Below, in pieces: positions 21,630-25,000 of a DNA stretch of 25,000 bases. A program made the position numbers and the translations under genes. The stretch is from Tubiluchus corallicola (taxonomy: Eukaryota; Priapulida; Priapulimorpha; Priapulimorphida; Tubiluchidae), in NCBI GenBank assembly GCA_030141605.1, contig JAQGDQ010001422.1, positions 1 to 25,000 of the forward strand. The letters are read 5' to 3'. How positions within the stretch are numbered: position 1 is the first letter of the stretch; the number at the start of each line of letters is the position of its first letter. Under the pieces are notes generated by a model. The model did not search any database, was not told the DNA's origin, and worked only from the letters and a program-made list of their open reading frames with translations.

Positions 21630-24600
21630 CATTACATGATTTAATTTAAATATTACAGAATAGCAGCAGACGGCGTACTATGATGTTTGATCAGATGGAG
21701 CGCCTTCCTGCTCCGGGTTTCAACTTGGGACGAAATCGGGGCAACATCACGGAGTTCTATCAAGAGTTGGGATCCCTCAGTGACTCCAGTCAAACTCCTG
21801 AGAGTGTAAATGGTTTGCACCGTCCACCGAGAAGGAGGGCTTCACTCAATAGGTTGGCTGTGTTTGTTGTGATCGTAGTTTGTCATTGAAGCTGGGTTTT
21901 GTCCGGCGACAGCTTGTGTATAGGAACTGTGGAACTGCAACACCCCCTATTTTCATTCGTTATTATCAATGATATTCGATACAATGAATCCTTTTTCTTT
22001 AGTTCTTTCTTCATACTTTTATAGAACCAGAGCACGTGATGGAACTGCTTGTTGCAAAGGTCCAGCACTTTGCGCTTAACATGGTTATTTTGCGCATACG
22101 GCTTTGCATACGTGTCTGAGATAAGATGCTGCACTTTAGGTAGAAAAAGCACTGTCGCTCACACAGTGTGTGTTGTCAGTTGTCAAAGTGTAGAATTAGA
22201 TTTTGACTCAGCCTGTGTTGTGCTTAGGGTTATTCAAATCATTTAATCATGGCCTCCTTACATCCCAAAAAACTCGTATTTTTGTTTGATTTTTTAAAAT
22301 TACAATTACAAATTACAACGTTAAAATTACACATGTTTGTTTCGTTTTACACAGTATTAAAACAGTGGCTAAAAATTTTCTGAAGCAACCCCCCCCCCAC
22401 TAATTTCAGCTACGAGCCGCCAGTGATTTTGTCTAAACATAAGGGGTGGGAAGAGGATAGAGTTTACTAAGGTTGATCAAAGAGGGCATGTATTCAAGCA
22501 GCAGAGATTAGACATCTATTTAATCATAAATTTAAAGTCAGCAGGGCAACAGCAGGTGCCATTTTTAAGGTCTATGGTATGACGCGGCCGCTGGTTCGAA
22601 CTCACGACCTCCCAGACGGAAAGCAGACGCATTACCACTAGACTAAACCGTCTGGTCTAGACTAACAGTATGATTCTTAGTACATTTGTAAACAACAAAT
22701 CTCAGAGATACGTGTTTTATTTCAGGTCTACCTCAAGTTCTGAATCTCAGCAGTATGATAGCAATTTGCCGGAAGTACATAATCCCCGCTTACTAAAATT
22801 AAAGGTAACTTGTGCGGAAATTAAAAATCCGTAACAAATAATATTTTGATGCATTTTTCTAGTAGAAATACAACTTATACAATAAGTCTTTTCACTGTTT
22901 CATTGTGTGCATTCACACTTGCTGTAGGTCAAAGGTTAAGTATACCACAGCAACGTGTCTTATTTACAATTGTCACATGACATGTGAAAGCAAAGCATCG
23001 TTCAGTAACGTCAGTTGTTTTACATGGATTTTACTTAATTATGCATTAGTCTGTGCGTAGAGTGATTTACTATCAGGATCTTGCTTAGGAACAAGAAAAA
23101 ATGAACTAGGTAAGGTTCTGGCTAGCAACATGAGCTGCGAGGCGTTGTCAAGTGTACACAAATGTGTTTTCTGTTACACTTAACCTTCGCTGGAACTGTG
23201 AAAAGGCTTTATGTAATTATTGTATTGAAACAAAAAAATAACTTTCTATCAGTTTCTAATTAGATTAATAAATGATTTCTAATATAAATTATATTTTCTG
23301 TGTTAATTCTCGTCTTGATCTTCTTGTATCATAAATTCTCTTACAGCAAGTTAATTATAATTTATCTAGGAAAATTCCATTAAAGGACAAGAAAAGGGGC
23401 ACCTGAAGTAGGTTTCAGAAAAATCGCTTTAAAAATTTATCTTACTTTATAGCAATTTTATGAGTATATCGTACTCGCATTGAAAGGAATTTTAGTTTGT
23501 TTTCATTTTAAATCTCCCGCAATACTGTTCCAAAGTCGCCATTACACGACGTCATTACCAAACGTAAATCAGGGGAAGAAAAGGCAATGTTAAATTATAT
23601 CTCAAAAGACTTTCCGTGCAAATCTATATTGCTTAGATTTTCGCTTACCTGCTAGATAGACTTATGTAACTAGAAAAGAAAATTATTAATTATTTAAAAT
23701 GTTTTCACCAATTGGTAAAATGTAGCTGACTCACCTTCCAGGGTGCGCCACTCACTAACCAAAAATGTATTTTCAATTTTATTGACAAGAAACAGTAATT
23801 TTAAATTTTATTTAGTTAATGACTTGTGCGCTACGAATACTCTGATTATTTTTTCAAACTTTACAAAATGTTATCTAAACTTGTTTCAAATGACTTATCG
23901 TGAAAATGGCTGCGTCTAACGGTCATCGCGGGAGTTTAAATTTACATGTTTTATACAGCGTGACTGCCGATTGAAGTCCTGCTTGCAAAAAGGCTGTATG
24001 TAAGTGATATAAAATTTTAAAACGAATTTTTCAAGCTTTATGTTTATGAAGGGTTTTCTTGTACTTTAAACCTTAAAACCGGCTGTCAAGCAATGAGATA
24101 ACTTTTTGAACACACTTTCTTCTTTTTTCTTCTTTTTCTTTATTATTTTATTATAATTATTTTTATTCCAGTACTATTATTCATTAAAATGTTTCTTTTT
24201 CAGGAGCAGGAAAGAACAGGCCGCTACAGTATAGCCAGCAATGCTACAAGCGACGCTCAGTGGAACGCACTCTTAGGAGCAGCCGATAACATTCTCTACG
24301 GCACCGGTGCTGACGTGTTGAGCAACCAGAGTCACGCTTTGTATGAAAATCTGATTTCTGAGGGAGATGTACCTTTTGATAAGTCTAACAATGCGGAGAG
24401 CGGACTGTACGAAAATGTAGAATTTTTGAGAAATCTTCGGCTGAACCTTGCAACGCTCGATGTGGGTAATGGCGTGTTAGAGGAAGCAAGAGACACGCTA
24501 AATGATCGGCAGACTGTATATGATGATGAGGAATGGGATAATTACCAAGAATTGTATCACTCCGAAGAATCAGTGGAAAATGTAGAGCGCTCGTTACCAT

Positions 24601-25000
24601 CTGTTGACGACAACCTTGATGAAGATGTGTTTGATGCAAATGTGAATTCTACTCCATTGCCAACTATAGAAAACTTGAGTGACCGCTTTCAGAAAACCGG
24701 CATATCTGAAAGTTCCGATGGTGCTAAACTGCGGGCGGCAACTAGCGAAAAAATGACCGATCTCTTCCGGATGGTCTGGGTGACGCCCGATAAGTCGGAT
24801 TCGGAAGAATCGCGATCCTCAACAAAAGCCGTGATTCGACAACCCACACTACAAAGCTCGACGTGGAGTCCTCCTGGCATGGATTCACCTCGTTCCACGC
24901 TACAAAGCTTAATGTGGAGTCCTCCTGGCATGGATTCACCTCGCTCCACGCTACAAAGCTCGGCATGGAGTCCTCCTGGCATGGATTCACCTCGTTCTCC
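2227..25000 (+). CDS. AGC-type Ser/Thr protein kinase gene, RSKR/SgK494-like (12 exons seen, partial at both ends)
   Basis: Twelve exons join in frame (intron phases 0,0,1,0,1,0,0,2,0,2,0) to at least 678 residues. Numbered from the first visible codon, the product has a glycine loop GKGAFGEV at 6-13, the ATP-binding Lys at 28 (FAMK), the helix-C Glu at 47, the catalytic loop YRDIKMEN at 121-128, DFG at 141-143, CGTLIYMAPE at 158-167, DWWS at 179-182, and the C-lobe end RHPFYRG at 249-255. The YRD form and HPF(Y/F)RG end are typical of AGC kinases. The KMENILLD and ICGTL-YMAPEVL strings, and CK-EV in helix C, match what I recall of RSKR/SgK494. Residues from about 260 onward form an acidic, Ser-rich, probably disordered tail; I see no standard AGC hydrophobic motif. 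The substrate is unknown. The first exon(s), promoter and stop codon are outside the window. Family assignment is by recognition only; another AGC subfamily is possible. Confidence 0.8.
2440..2830. repeat. Dispersed repeat, possibly hAT-like
   Basis: The left part contains GTCAGGGAGAATTCTGGAAA and the right part GTCAGGGAAATTTA followed by TTCTGTGGGAACCCTG. A right end reading inward as CAGGGTTCCCACAGAATTTT looks like hAT-type termini common in invertebrate genomes. The left terminus matches poorly and no target duplication was found, so limits are approximate. Confidence 0.35.
2978..3275. mobile_element. Probable MITE with CATA-GC-TAC termini
   Basis: The left end CATAGGCGTACGAGCCGGGA and the right end, read inward as CATAAGCATACATGTCG, share CATA(A/G)GC(A/G)TAC. 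Both subterminal regions carry G/C runs next to AT-rich DNA, unlike the neighbouring intron. The class is uncertain and no clear target duplication was found. Confidence 0.4.
3484..4067. repeat. 24-bp tandem array, 24 copies
   Basis: Twenty-four units of 24 bp (consensus near CACAATTTAACCGTGATTCT then TGTG) run from 3484 to 4059, with a partial unit to 4067. Units differ mainly at C/T and G/C in AAC(C/T)GT(G/C)AT and in the T(T/C)(G/A)(T/C)G segment. Because the unit length divides by three and lacks stops, both strands show long open frames; these have no initiation or splice context and are not called as genes. The array lies in the intron between kinase exons 1 and 2. Confidence 0.95.
4068..4386. 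other. Intron sequence, nothing recognised
   Basis: AT-rich. Segments rich in GAATTCGA and TTCGAA around 4190-4235 loosely mirror segments at 3380-3425 on the other side of the 24-bp array. The match is too weak to call an inverted repeat. Confidence 0.4.
4387..4455 (+). CDS. Kinase exon 2: helix C
   Basis: The acceptor is TTTACAG at 4386 and the donor GTAACG at 4456; both flanking introns are phase 0. It encodes 23 residues, [10 protein letters not shown] followed by [13 protein letters not shown]. The Glu of KDEV is in the right place to be the helix-C glutamate that pairs with the Lys of the previous exon. The CK-EV pattern is one reason for preferring an RSKR-like assignment. It lies between the 24-bp tandem array upstream and the Harbinger-like satellite element downstream. 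Confidence 0.85.
4621..7799. repeat. 44-copy tandem array, mostly 69- and 75-bp units
   Basis: I count 44 copies of the core ACAACAGTTTG(T/C)ATTTAAA. Units are mostly 69 bp (linker GATGCGTAATGC) or 75 bp (linker GATGC(A/G)TGTCCGTAATGC), with a few near 60 bp. Variation falls in blocks: TTTGTA or TATGTA, CGTAATG or CATAATG, AAAAGTG or AGAAGTG. A block of short units near 5841-6030 is closely repeated at 6201-6312, showing higher-order duplication. Very long stop-free frames exist on the minus strand, in two frames at once, which argues against real coding. Confidence 0.95.
7888..8205 (-). pseudogene. PIF/Harbinger-like transposase N-terminal relic
   Basis: About 100 codons on the minus strand (in-frame ATG at 8196-8194, stop at 7888). 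The segment [13 protein letters not shown], later [20 protein letters not shown], resembles the conserved N-terminal part of Harbinger transposases: a basic run, a G-x-(F/Y)-H-x-LV stretch, then a helix of the form (F)-x-(M/L)S-x-x-Q-(F/I)-x-x-(L/M)L-x-x-(V/I)GP-(K/R)-(I/V)-(S/T)K. The DDE nuclease domain that should follow is missing; the tandem array starts just beyond. A stop lies two codons upstream of the open frame. I read it as the surviving fragment of the transposase that once moved this element. Confidence 0.55.
8525..8597 (+). CDS. Kinase exon 3: HPFIV segment, beta 4-5
   Basis: The acceptor is AACAG at 8524 and the donor GTAAGT at 8598. The 73 nt give 24 codons plus one base (phase 1). 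The peptide begins [17 protein letters not shown] and ends in SLYI; the last base joins the next exon to make Val (LYIVFEY). H-P-F-(I/V)-V is a hallmark of AGC kinases at this position. The exon is squeezed between transposons: the Harbinger-like structure ends 170 bp upstream, and a pogo-like element starts 21 bp after the donor. Confidence 0.85.
8853..9000 (+). pseudogene. Tigger-like transposase N-terminal fragment
   Basis: The open frame reads a Lys-rich start then [14 protein letters not shown] (about 8913-8970), resembling the first helix of the CENP-B-type DNA-binding domain in pogo/Tigger transposases (L-x-x-K-x-x-I-(I/V)-K). It runs into a 13-base G run at 9001-9013 and the nested element, so the rest of the transposase is lost. 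Confidence 0.5.
9001..9013. repeat. G13 homopolymer
   Basis: Thirteen consecutive G bases in an AT-rich setting, at the break between the transposase fragment and the nested element. Confidence 0.9.
9027..9522. mobile_element. TA-flanked element nested in the pogo-like element
   Basis: The left end CAGTCATACACCCGTTGTCG and the right end, read inward as CAGTCATATCTCGGTTTTCG, share CAGTCATA and TCG spacing. TA flanks both sides (9025-9026 and 9523-9524). At 496 bp it is a MITE-sized pogo/mariner relative. It interrupts the host element at 8619-9621, so it is younger than that insertion. A locally GC-rich stretch (GCGCATGCGCGGCG) lies around 9158-9171. Confidence 0.65.
9624..9877. other. Intron sequence, nothing recognised
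   Basis: AT-rich intron between two transposon insertions. No repeat, exon or RNA signal was recognised. Confidence 0.4.
9878..10513. mobile_element. Unclassified TIR element (CAAAATCGTCCATAAGTCG)
   Basis: CAAAATCGTCCATAAGTCG at 9878-9896 is repeated in inverse at 10495-10513 (plus strand CGACTTATGGACGATTTTG). The match is perfect over 19 bp and continues as (T/A)CA. The 636-bp interior holds no coding frame. I found no clear target duplication, so the superfamily is unknown. Its right end is about 54 bp before the exon 4 acceptor. Confidence 0.7.
10568..10716 (+). CDS. Kinase exon 4: hinge, helices D and E, catalytic loop
   Basis: The acceptor is CTTTTAG at 10567 and the donor GTAAGA at 10717. 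The exon opens with two bases that complete a codon begun in exon 3, then has 49 codons. It encodes [17 protein letters not shown], helix E ([13 protein letters not shown]) and the catalytic-loop start GVIYRDIK. The catalytic base is the Asp of YRD, followed by the catalytic-loop Lys. Tyr in place of the more common His in this motif is normal for AGC kinases. Confidence 0.92.
10940..11204 (+). mobile_element. Probable 3' end of a non-LTR retrotransposon
   Basis: A pyrimidine-rich stretch, then a sequence ending GAGTGAAATAAATTGATTGA, runs directly into a tetranucleotide repeat. L2/CR1/RTE-type retrotransposons of invertebrates often end in such a short-unit tail. The left limit is a guess and no coding remnant is seen. 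Confidence 0.35.
11205..11404. repeat. GATT/GACT compound microsatellite
   Basis: Eighteen GATT units (11205-11276), then 28 GACT units (11277-11388), then four GATT units (11389-11404), all perfect and in register. The single T to C change arose once and that unit expanded inside the array. An open frame on the minus strand (Ser-Gln/Asn repeats) is a by-product. Confidence 0.97.
11588..11927 (+). repeat. Two direct copies of an ~90-bp repeat
   Basis: 11588-11679 and 11841-11927 both run TTAAAGGAA-(A/G)A-CGGACG, ACTCAATCTCATTTTAA, then CTGTCCAAAATATACATTTT and GCCTATAAAAGTTA. They look like two insertions or one duplication of a dispersed repeat. A second small pair, ACGTCAGAAACTAAC, occurs at 11994-12008 and 12121-12135. 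Confidence 0.7.
12136..12520. other. Intron sequence before exon 5, nothing recognised
   Basis: AT-rich intron with no repeat end or exon that I can support. Confidence 0.4.
12521..12638 (+). CDS. Kinase exon 5: MENILLD, DFG and activation loop
   Basis: The acceptor is TTTTTCCACAG at 12520 and the donor GTAATT at 12639. It contains 39 codons plus one base. It completes the catalytic loop (K-MENILLD, with the Mg-binding Asn), then [10 protein letters not shown] with the DFG Asp, and the activation segment [12 protein letters not shown]. The usual AGC reading is T-(F/I)-CGTPEYMAPE; here Leu-Ile replaces Pro-Glu. The likely activation-loop phosphosite is among the Thr residues before ICGT. The ATG at the exon start is internal to the protein, not an initiator. 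A piggyBac-like MITE begins 22 bp after the donor. Confidence 0.92.
12661..12861 (+). mobile_element. piggyBac-like MITE, copy 1 (internally deleted)
   Basis: The 201-bp element is bounded by TTAA (12657-12660 and 12862-12865) and has termini CCCTTTCAGTCCCAAATTAT and, read inward from the right, CCCTTTCATACCCGTTGTAT, sharing CCCTTTCA. TTAA targets and CCC-starting ends are features of piggyBac-related elements. A subterminal hairpin GTATCCC-AC-GGGATAC lies at 12830-12845. It starts 22 bp after the exon 5 donor. Confidence 0.75.
12866..13396. other. Intron sequence, nothing firmly recognised
   Basis: AT-rich, no exon. An open frame through part of it has no coding character or splice context. 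It leads into a hairpin and a piggyBac-like end. Confidence 0.35.
13397..13463. repeat. Hairpin and possible piggyBac-like terminus
   Basis: GGGGGTAA (13397-13404) and TTACCCCC (13409-13416) form a perfect 8-bp stem with a 4-nt loop. Downstream, CCCTATGAGGG is followed by TTAA at 13460-13463, as at the end of a piggyBac-like MITE. I did not find the matching other end. Confidence 0.35.
13742..13830 (+). CDS. Kinase exon 6: APE motif and helix F
   Basis: The acceptor is TGTATTTTAG at 13741 and the donor GTAAAC at 13831. Two bases complete the Ala codon split with exon 5, giving [20 protein letters not shown], then [12 protein letters not shown]. The APE Glu and the DWWS Asp are the conserved C-lobe anchors. 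After this exon the intron is filled with the 69-bp tandem array. Confidence 0.92.
13959..16020. repeat. 69-bp tandem array, 30 copies
   Basis: Thirty units of exactly 69 bp, starting GCTTCTATTTGAGTCGCAAT and continuing through TTACTAGCAGTCT(A/G)GCAATGAACTA to ATCTATACA. Unit starts are at 13959 plus multiples of 69; the last is cut after 61 bp. Units differ at a few sites only. Rare variants recur five units apart (GTATTTGAGTCAC at about 14583 and 14928), showing block duplication. Frames on both strands are broken by stops, so it is non-coding. It fills the intron between exons 6 and 7. Confidence 0.97.
16021..16857. other. Intron sequence with a small duplication
   Basis: GCTTTGTTTACTAACAAACTTTATT at 16403-16427 repeats the segment just before it (about 16374-16398). 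The stretch 16560-16700 has a GC content above the surroundings and may be an old transposon, but no termini were found. No exon is seen. Confidence 0.4.
16858..17128. repeat. TTACTTGT/TTAGTTGT-rich low-complexity tract
   Basis: Imperfect alternation of ACTTGTTT, ACTTACTT and ACTTAGTT over about 270 bp, ending about 80 bp before the exon 7 acceptor. The Leu/Val/Tyr-rich open frame across it is a composition artefact. Confidence 0.9.
17212..17322 (+). CDS. Kinase exon 7: C-lobe helix G region
   Basis: The acceptor is ATTATTACAAG at 17211 and the donor GTATGT at 17323. It has 37 codons in phase 0 on both sides. The peptide begins [20 protein letters not shown] and ends [10 protein letters not shown]. 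The previous exon ends TGE, so the joined TGE-YPI matches the kinase T-G-x-(F/Y)-P pattern. [10 protein letters not shown] fits the helix before the conserved Arg of subdomain XI in exon 8. Confidence 0.85.
17518..17617. repeat. 50-bp direct duplication
   Basis: Two adjacent 50-bp units beginning GAGT(C/T)ATTT(A/G)GTTTTGAG and containing GTTAGGCAAATTTAAAATGT differ at only a few positions. Confidence 0.9.
17682..18063 (-). mobile_element. piggyBac-like MITE, copy 2 (reverse orientation)
   Basis: This is the same family as 12661-12861 in opposite orientation. Its right end read inward is CCCTTTCAGTCCCAAATTAT and its left end is CCCTTTCATACCCATTGTAT. The right flank is TTAA (18064-18067) and the left is CTAA (17678-17681), a one-base change. 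At 382 bp it keeps interior sequence lost from copy 1. The hairpin GTATCCC-GT-GGGATAC is at 17698-17713. Confidence 0.75.
18068..18403. other. Intron sequence before exon 8, nothing recognised
   Basis: AT-rich, with runs such as AATACAATATGACG. No exon or repeat ends are seen. Confidence 0.4.
18404..18567 (+). CDS. Kinase exon 8: end of kinase domain and start of tail
   Basis: The acceptor is TTTGTTACAG at 18403 and the donor GTAAGA at 18568; the exon has 54 codons plus two bases. It encodes [20 protein letters not shown], then [20 protein letters not shown] and a basic/acidic stretch. The R-x-L and HPFYRG elements mark subdomain XI and the C-lobe end of AGC kinases. The usual AGC C-tail motifs, such as a turn motif or FxxF hydrophobic motif, are not obvious after it. 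Confidence 0.9.
18600..18695. repeat. 48-bp tandem duplication spanning a transposon boundary
   Basis: Two 48-bp units (18600-18647 and 18648-18695) each contain 24 bp of flank (AAAGCAGTAGTGGAAATCAA then TATA) and the first 24 bp of the pogo-like element (CAGTAGG(C/T)GCCA). The boundary and TIR tip were therefore duplicated after insertion. Confidence 0.9.
18672..19638. mobile_element. pogo-like element, its right tip interrupted by a hAT-like insertion
   Basis: The left end CAGTAGGTGCCATTTGATAG and the right end, read inward as CAGTAGATGCTGCTTAACAG, share CAGTAG-TGC and AGACTCAC just beyond. TA precedes the left end (18670-18671). The matching TA on the right (20108-20109) is found only after removing the hAT-like insertion and one copy of its 8-bp duplication. 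I see no convincing transposase frame inside. Confidence 0.7.
19639..20099. mobile_element. hAT-like MITE with 8-bp target duplication
   Basis: The left end CAGGGATGTGCAAATTATCT and the right end, read inward as CAGGGGTGTGCAAATTGCGG, are terminal inverted repeats of hAT type, followed on both sides by GGCC-rich sequence. The flanking 8-mers ATCTACTG (19631-19638) and GTCTACTG (20100-20107) match at 7 of 8 positions, as expected for a hAT target duplication. It has no transposase frame. Confidence 0.8.
20269..20377 (+). CDS. Kinase exon 9: tail, first YENL motif
   Basis: The acceptor is CTTGTTTCTGTTTAG at 20268 and the donor GTGAGT at 20378. One base completes an Arg codon from exon 8, then 36 codons follow. 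The sequence is charged and Ser-rich ([20 protein letters not shown]) and ends [16 protein letters not shown] at 20360-20371 is the first of three Tyr-Glu-Asn motifs in the tail. No known domain is recognised. Confidence 0.8.
20501..20790 (+). mobile_element. MITE family with TTTTCACAGTTT ends, copy 1
   Basis: The left end AGCCTTTTCACAGTTTCG and the right end (read inward CATTTTCACAGTTTTAGCG) are inverted. A second inverted pair lies inside: GGTCAAAGGTTAAGTG on the left and CACTTAACCTTTGAC on the right. The interior shares TTAATT(G/A)TGCATTAGTCTG and GTTGTCAAGTGTACACAAAT with the copy at 22885-23210. No clear target duplication was found. Confidence 0.65.
20791..21314. other. Intron sequence, nothing recognised
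   Basis: AT-rich intron between exons 9 and 10. Short open frames on both strands lack coding character. Confidence 0.4.
21315..21629. repeat. Microsatellite cluster (ATT/GTT, AT, AAT)
   Basis: Interleaved ATT and GTT trinucleotides with short GCT and ATC variants run from 21315 to about 21478. AT dinucleotides follow at about 21551-21596 and AAT units at 21596-21629. The cluster ends about 30 bp before the exon 10 acceptor. Confidence 0.95.
21659..21852 (+). CDS. Kinase exon 10: basic tail segment
   Basis: The acceptor is AATATTACAG at 21658. The donor GTTGGC at 21853 is weaker than the others but keeps the frame. There are 64 codons plus two bases. The peptide starts [20 protein letters not shown], has [20 protein letters not shown] in the middle, and ends with the basic [15 protein letters not shown] near the end fits a basophilic kinase phosphosite (R-R-x-S). 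No domain is recognised. Confidence 0.78.
21853..22388. other. Intron sequence after exon 10, nothing recognised
   Basis: No exon or repeat end was recognised. A C10 run lies at 22389-22398 just beyond. Confidence 0.4.
22440..22662 (-). mobile_element. tRNA-derived SINE
   Basis: Read on the minus strand from about 22662, the sequence has an A-box-like GTTTAGTCTAGTGG (22648-22635) and a B box GAGTTCGAACC (22603-22593), the two internal RNA polymerase III promoter parts, spaced as in a tRNA. The acceptor stem does not pair, so it is not a functional tRNA. A body containing GGCACCTGCTGTTGCCCTGC follows. The 3' limit near 22440 is approximate. Confidence 0.65.
22726..22804 (+). CDS. Kinase exon 11: small Ser-rich exon
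   Basis: The acceptor is GTTTTATTTCAG at 22725 and the donor GTAACT at 22805. One base completes the Arg codon begun in exon 10, then 26 codons: [20 protein letters not shown] followed by RLLKLK. The assignment rests on good splice sites and perfect phase match on both sides; a 79-nt exon has little intrinsic coding signal. Confidence 0.7.
22885..23210 (+). mobile_element. MITE family with TTTTCACAGTTT ends, copy 2
   Basis: The left end AGTCTTTTCACTGTTTC and the right end AACTGTGAAAAGGCTTT are inverted, with the inner pair AGGTCAAAGGTTAAG and ACACTTAACCTT. It is in the same orientation as copy 1 and differs by small insertions in the middle. It lies in the next intron but one of the same gene. 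Confidence 0.65.
23211..23380. other. Intron sequence, nothing recognised
   Basis: AT-rich sequence between two MITEs with no signal recognised. Confidence 0.4.
23381..24068. mobile_element. Long-TIR (fold-back) MITE
   Basis: The left arm begins TAAAGGACAAGAAAA and the right arm, read inward from 24068, TAAAGTACAAGAAAA. The arms stay alignable with mismatches for well over 100 bp: TTTAAAA-TTTAT, then TTTAAA-CTCCCGC(A/G)AT and GCCATT appear on both in the same order. No coding frame is present. The target duplication is unclear. Confidence 0.6.
24204..25000 (+). CDS. Kinase exon 12: acidic tail with YEN motifs and a 51-bp coding repeat (runs off window)
   Basis: The acceptor follows a long pyrimidine-rich stretch and is TTTTTCAG at 24203. 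The frame stays open for 797 nt (265 codons) to the window edge. It begins [20 protein letters not shown], carries LYENL (24339-24353) and LYENV (24405-24419), a run of acidic and aromatic residues ([18 protein letters not shown]), and ends in three 17-residue repeats with [10 protein letters not shown]. It is strongly acidic and Ser-rich and looks disordered. No catalytic domain is seen. The exon has no stop codon inside the window. Confidence 0.85.
24843..24995 (+). repeat. 51-bp coding minisatellite, 3 copies
   Basis: Three tandem 51-bp units (24843-24893, 24894-24944, 24945-24995) encode 17-residue repeats of the form (S/P)TLQS[12 protein letters not shown]. Differences between units sit mainly at the two residues before Trp. 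A fourth unit may start with the Ser codon at 24996. Each unit contains two Ser-Pro dipeptides. Confidence 0.95.

Noticed and set aside
22583-22662. A functional tRNA gene on the minus strand
   Set aside because: A and B boxes are present but the acceptor stem does not pair and a SINE body follows, so it is a tRNA-derived SINE head.

Overview
This is a 25 kb window of eukaryotic, intron-rich, AT-rich DNA. It looks like an animal genome, most probably a marine invertebrate: there are small exons with GT-AG introns, many small DNA-transposon relatives, a tRNA-derived SINE, LTRs and large intronic tandem arrays. The phylum cannot be fixed from the sequence alone.

The only host gene I can support runs left to right over almost the whole window. 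Twelve exons (2227-2310, 4387-4455, 8525-8597, 10568-10716, 12521-12638, 13742-13830, 17212-17322, 18404-18567, 20269-20377, 21659-21852, 22726-22804 and 24204 to the window edge) splice in a consistent reading frame into at least 678 residues. Exons 1-8 encode an AGC-type Ser/Thr protein kinase domain with all the catalytic residues I looked for. The catalytic loop, activation loop and C-lobe resemble the RSKR/SgK494 (ribosomal protein S6 kinase-related) family. Exons 8-12 encode a long acidic, Ser-rich C-terminal extension with three Tyr-Glu-Asn motifs and a 51-bp coding repeat containing Ser-Pro sites. The 5' exons and the end of the gene lie outside the window.

Almost everything else is intron filled with repeats. 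From left to right: two oppositely oriented solo LTRs carrying heat-shock-element motifs (1197-2176); dispersed repeat fragments (2440-3290); a 24-bp tandem array (3484-4067); a 3.7 kb structure bounded by inverted repeats, holding a 44-copy tandem array and a PIF/Harbinger-like transposase relic (4611-8354); a pogo/Tigger-like element with another TA-flanked element nested in it (8619-9621); a TIR element (9878-10513); a probable retrotransposon tail with a GATT/GACT microsatellite (10940-11406); two copies, in opposite orientation, of a piggyBac-like MITE (12661-12861 and 17682-18063); a 30-copy 69-bp array (13959-16020); a pogo-like element whose last 8 bp were hit by a hAT-like element (18672-20109); two copies of another MITE (20501-20790 and 22885-23210); a SINE; and a long-TIR MITE (23381-24068).

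No functional RNA gene, CRISPR array or prokaryotic feature is seen. The most unusual structures are the Harbinger-like element that is mostly satellite, and the LTR family with a heat-shock-type promoter.
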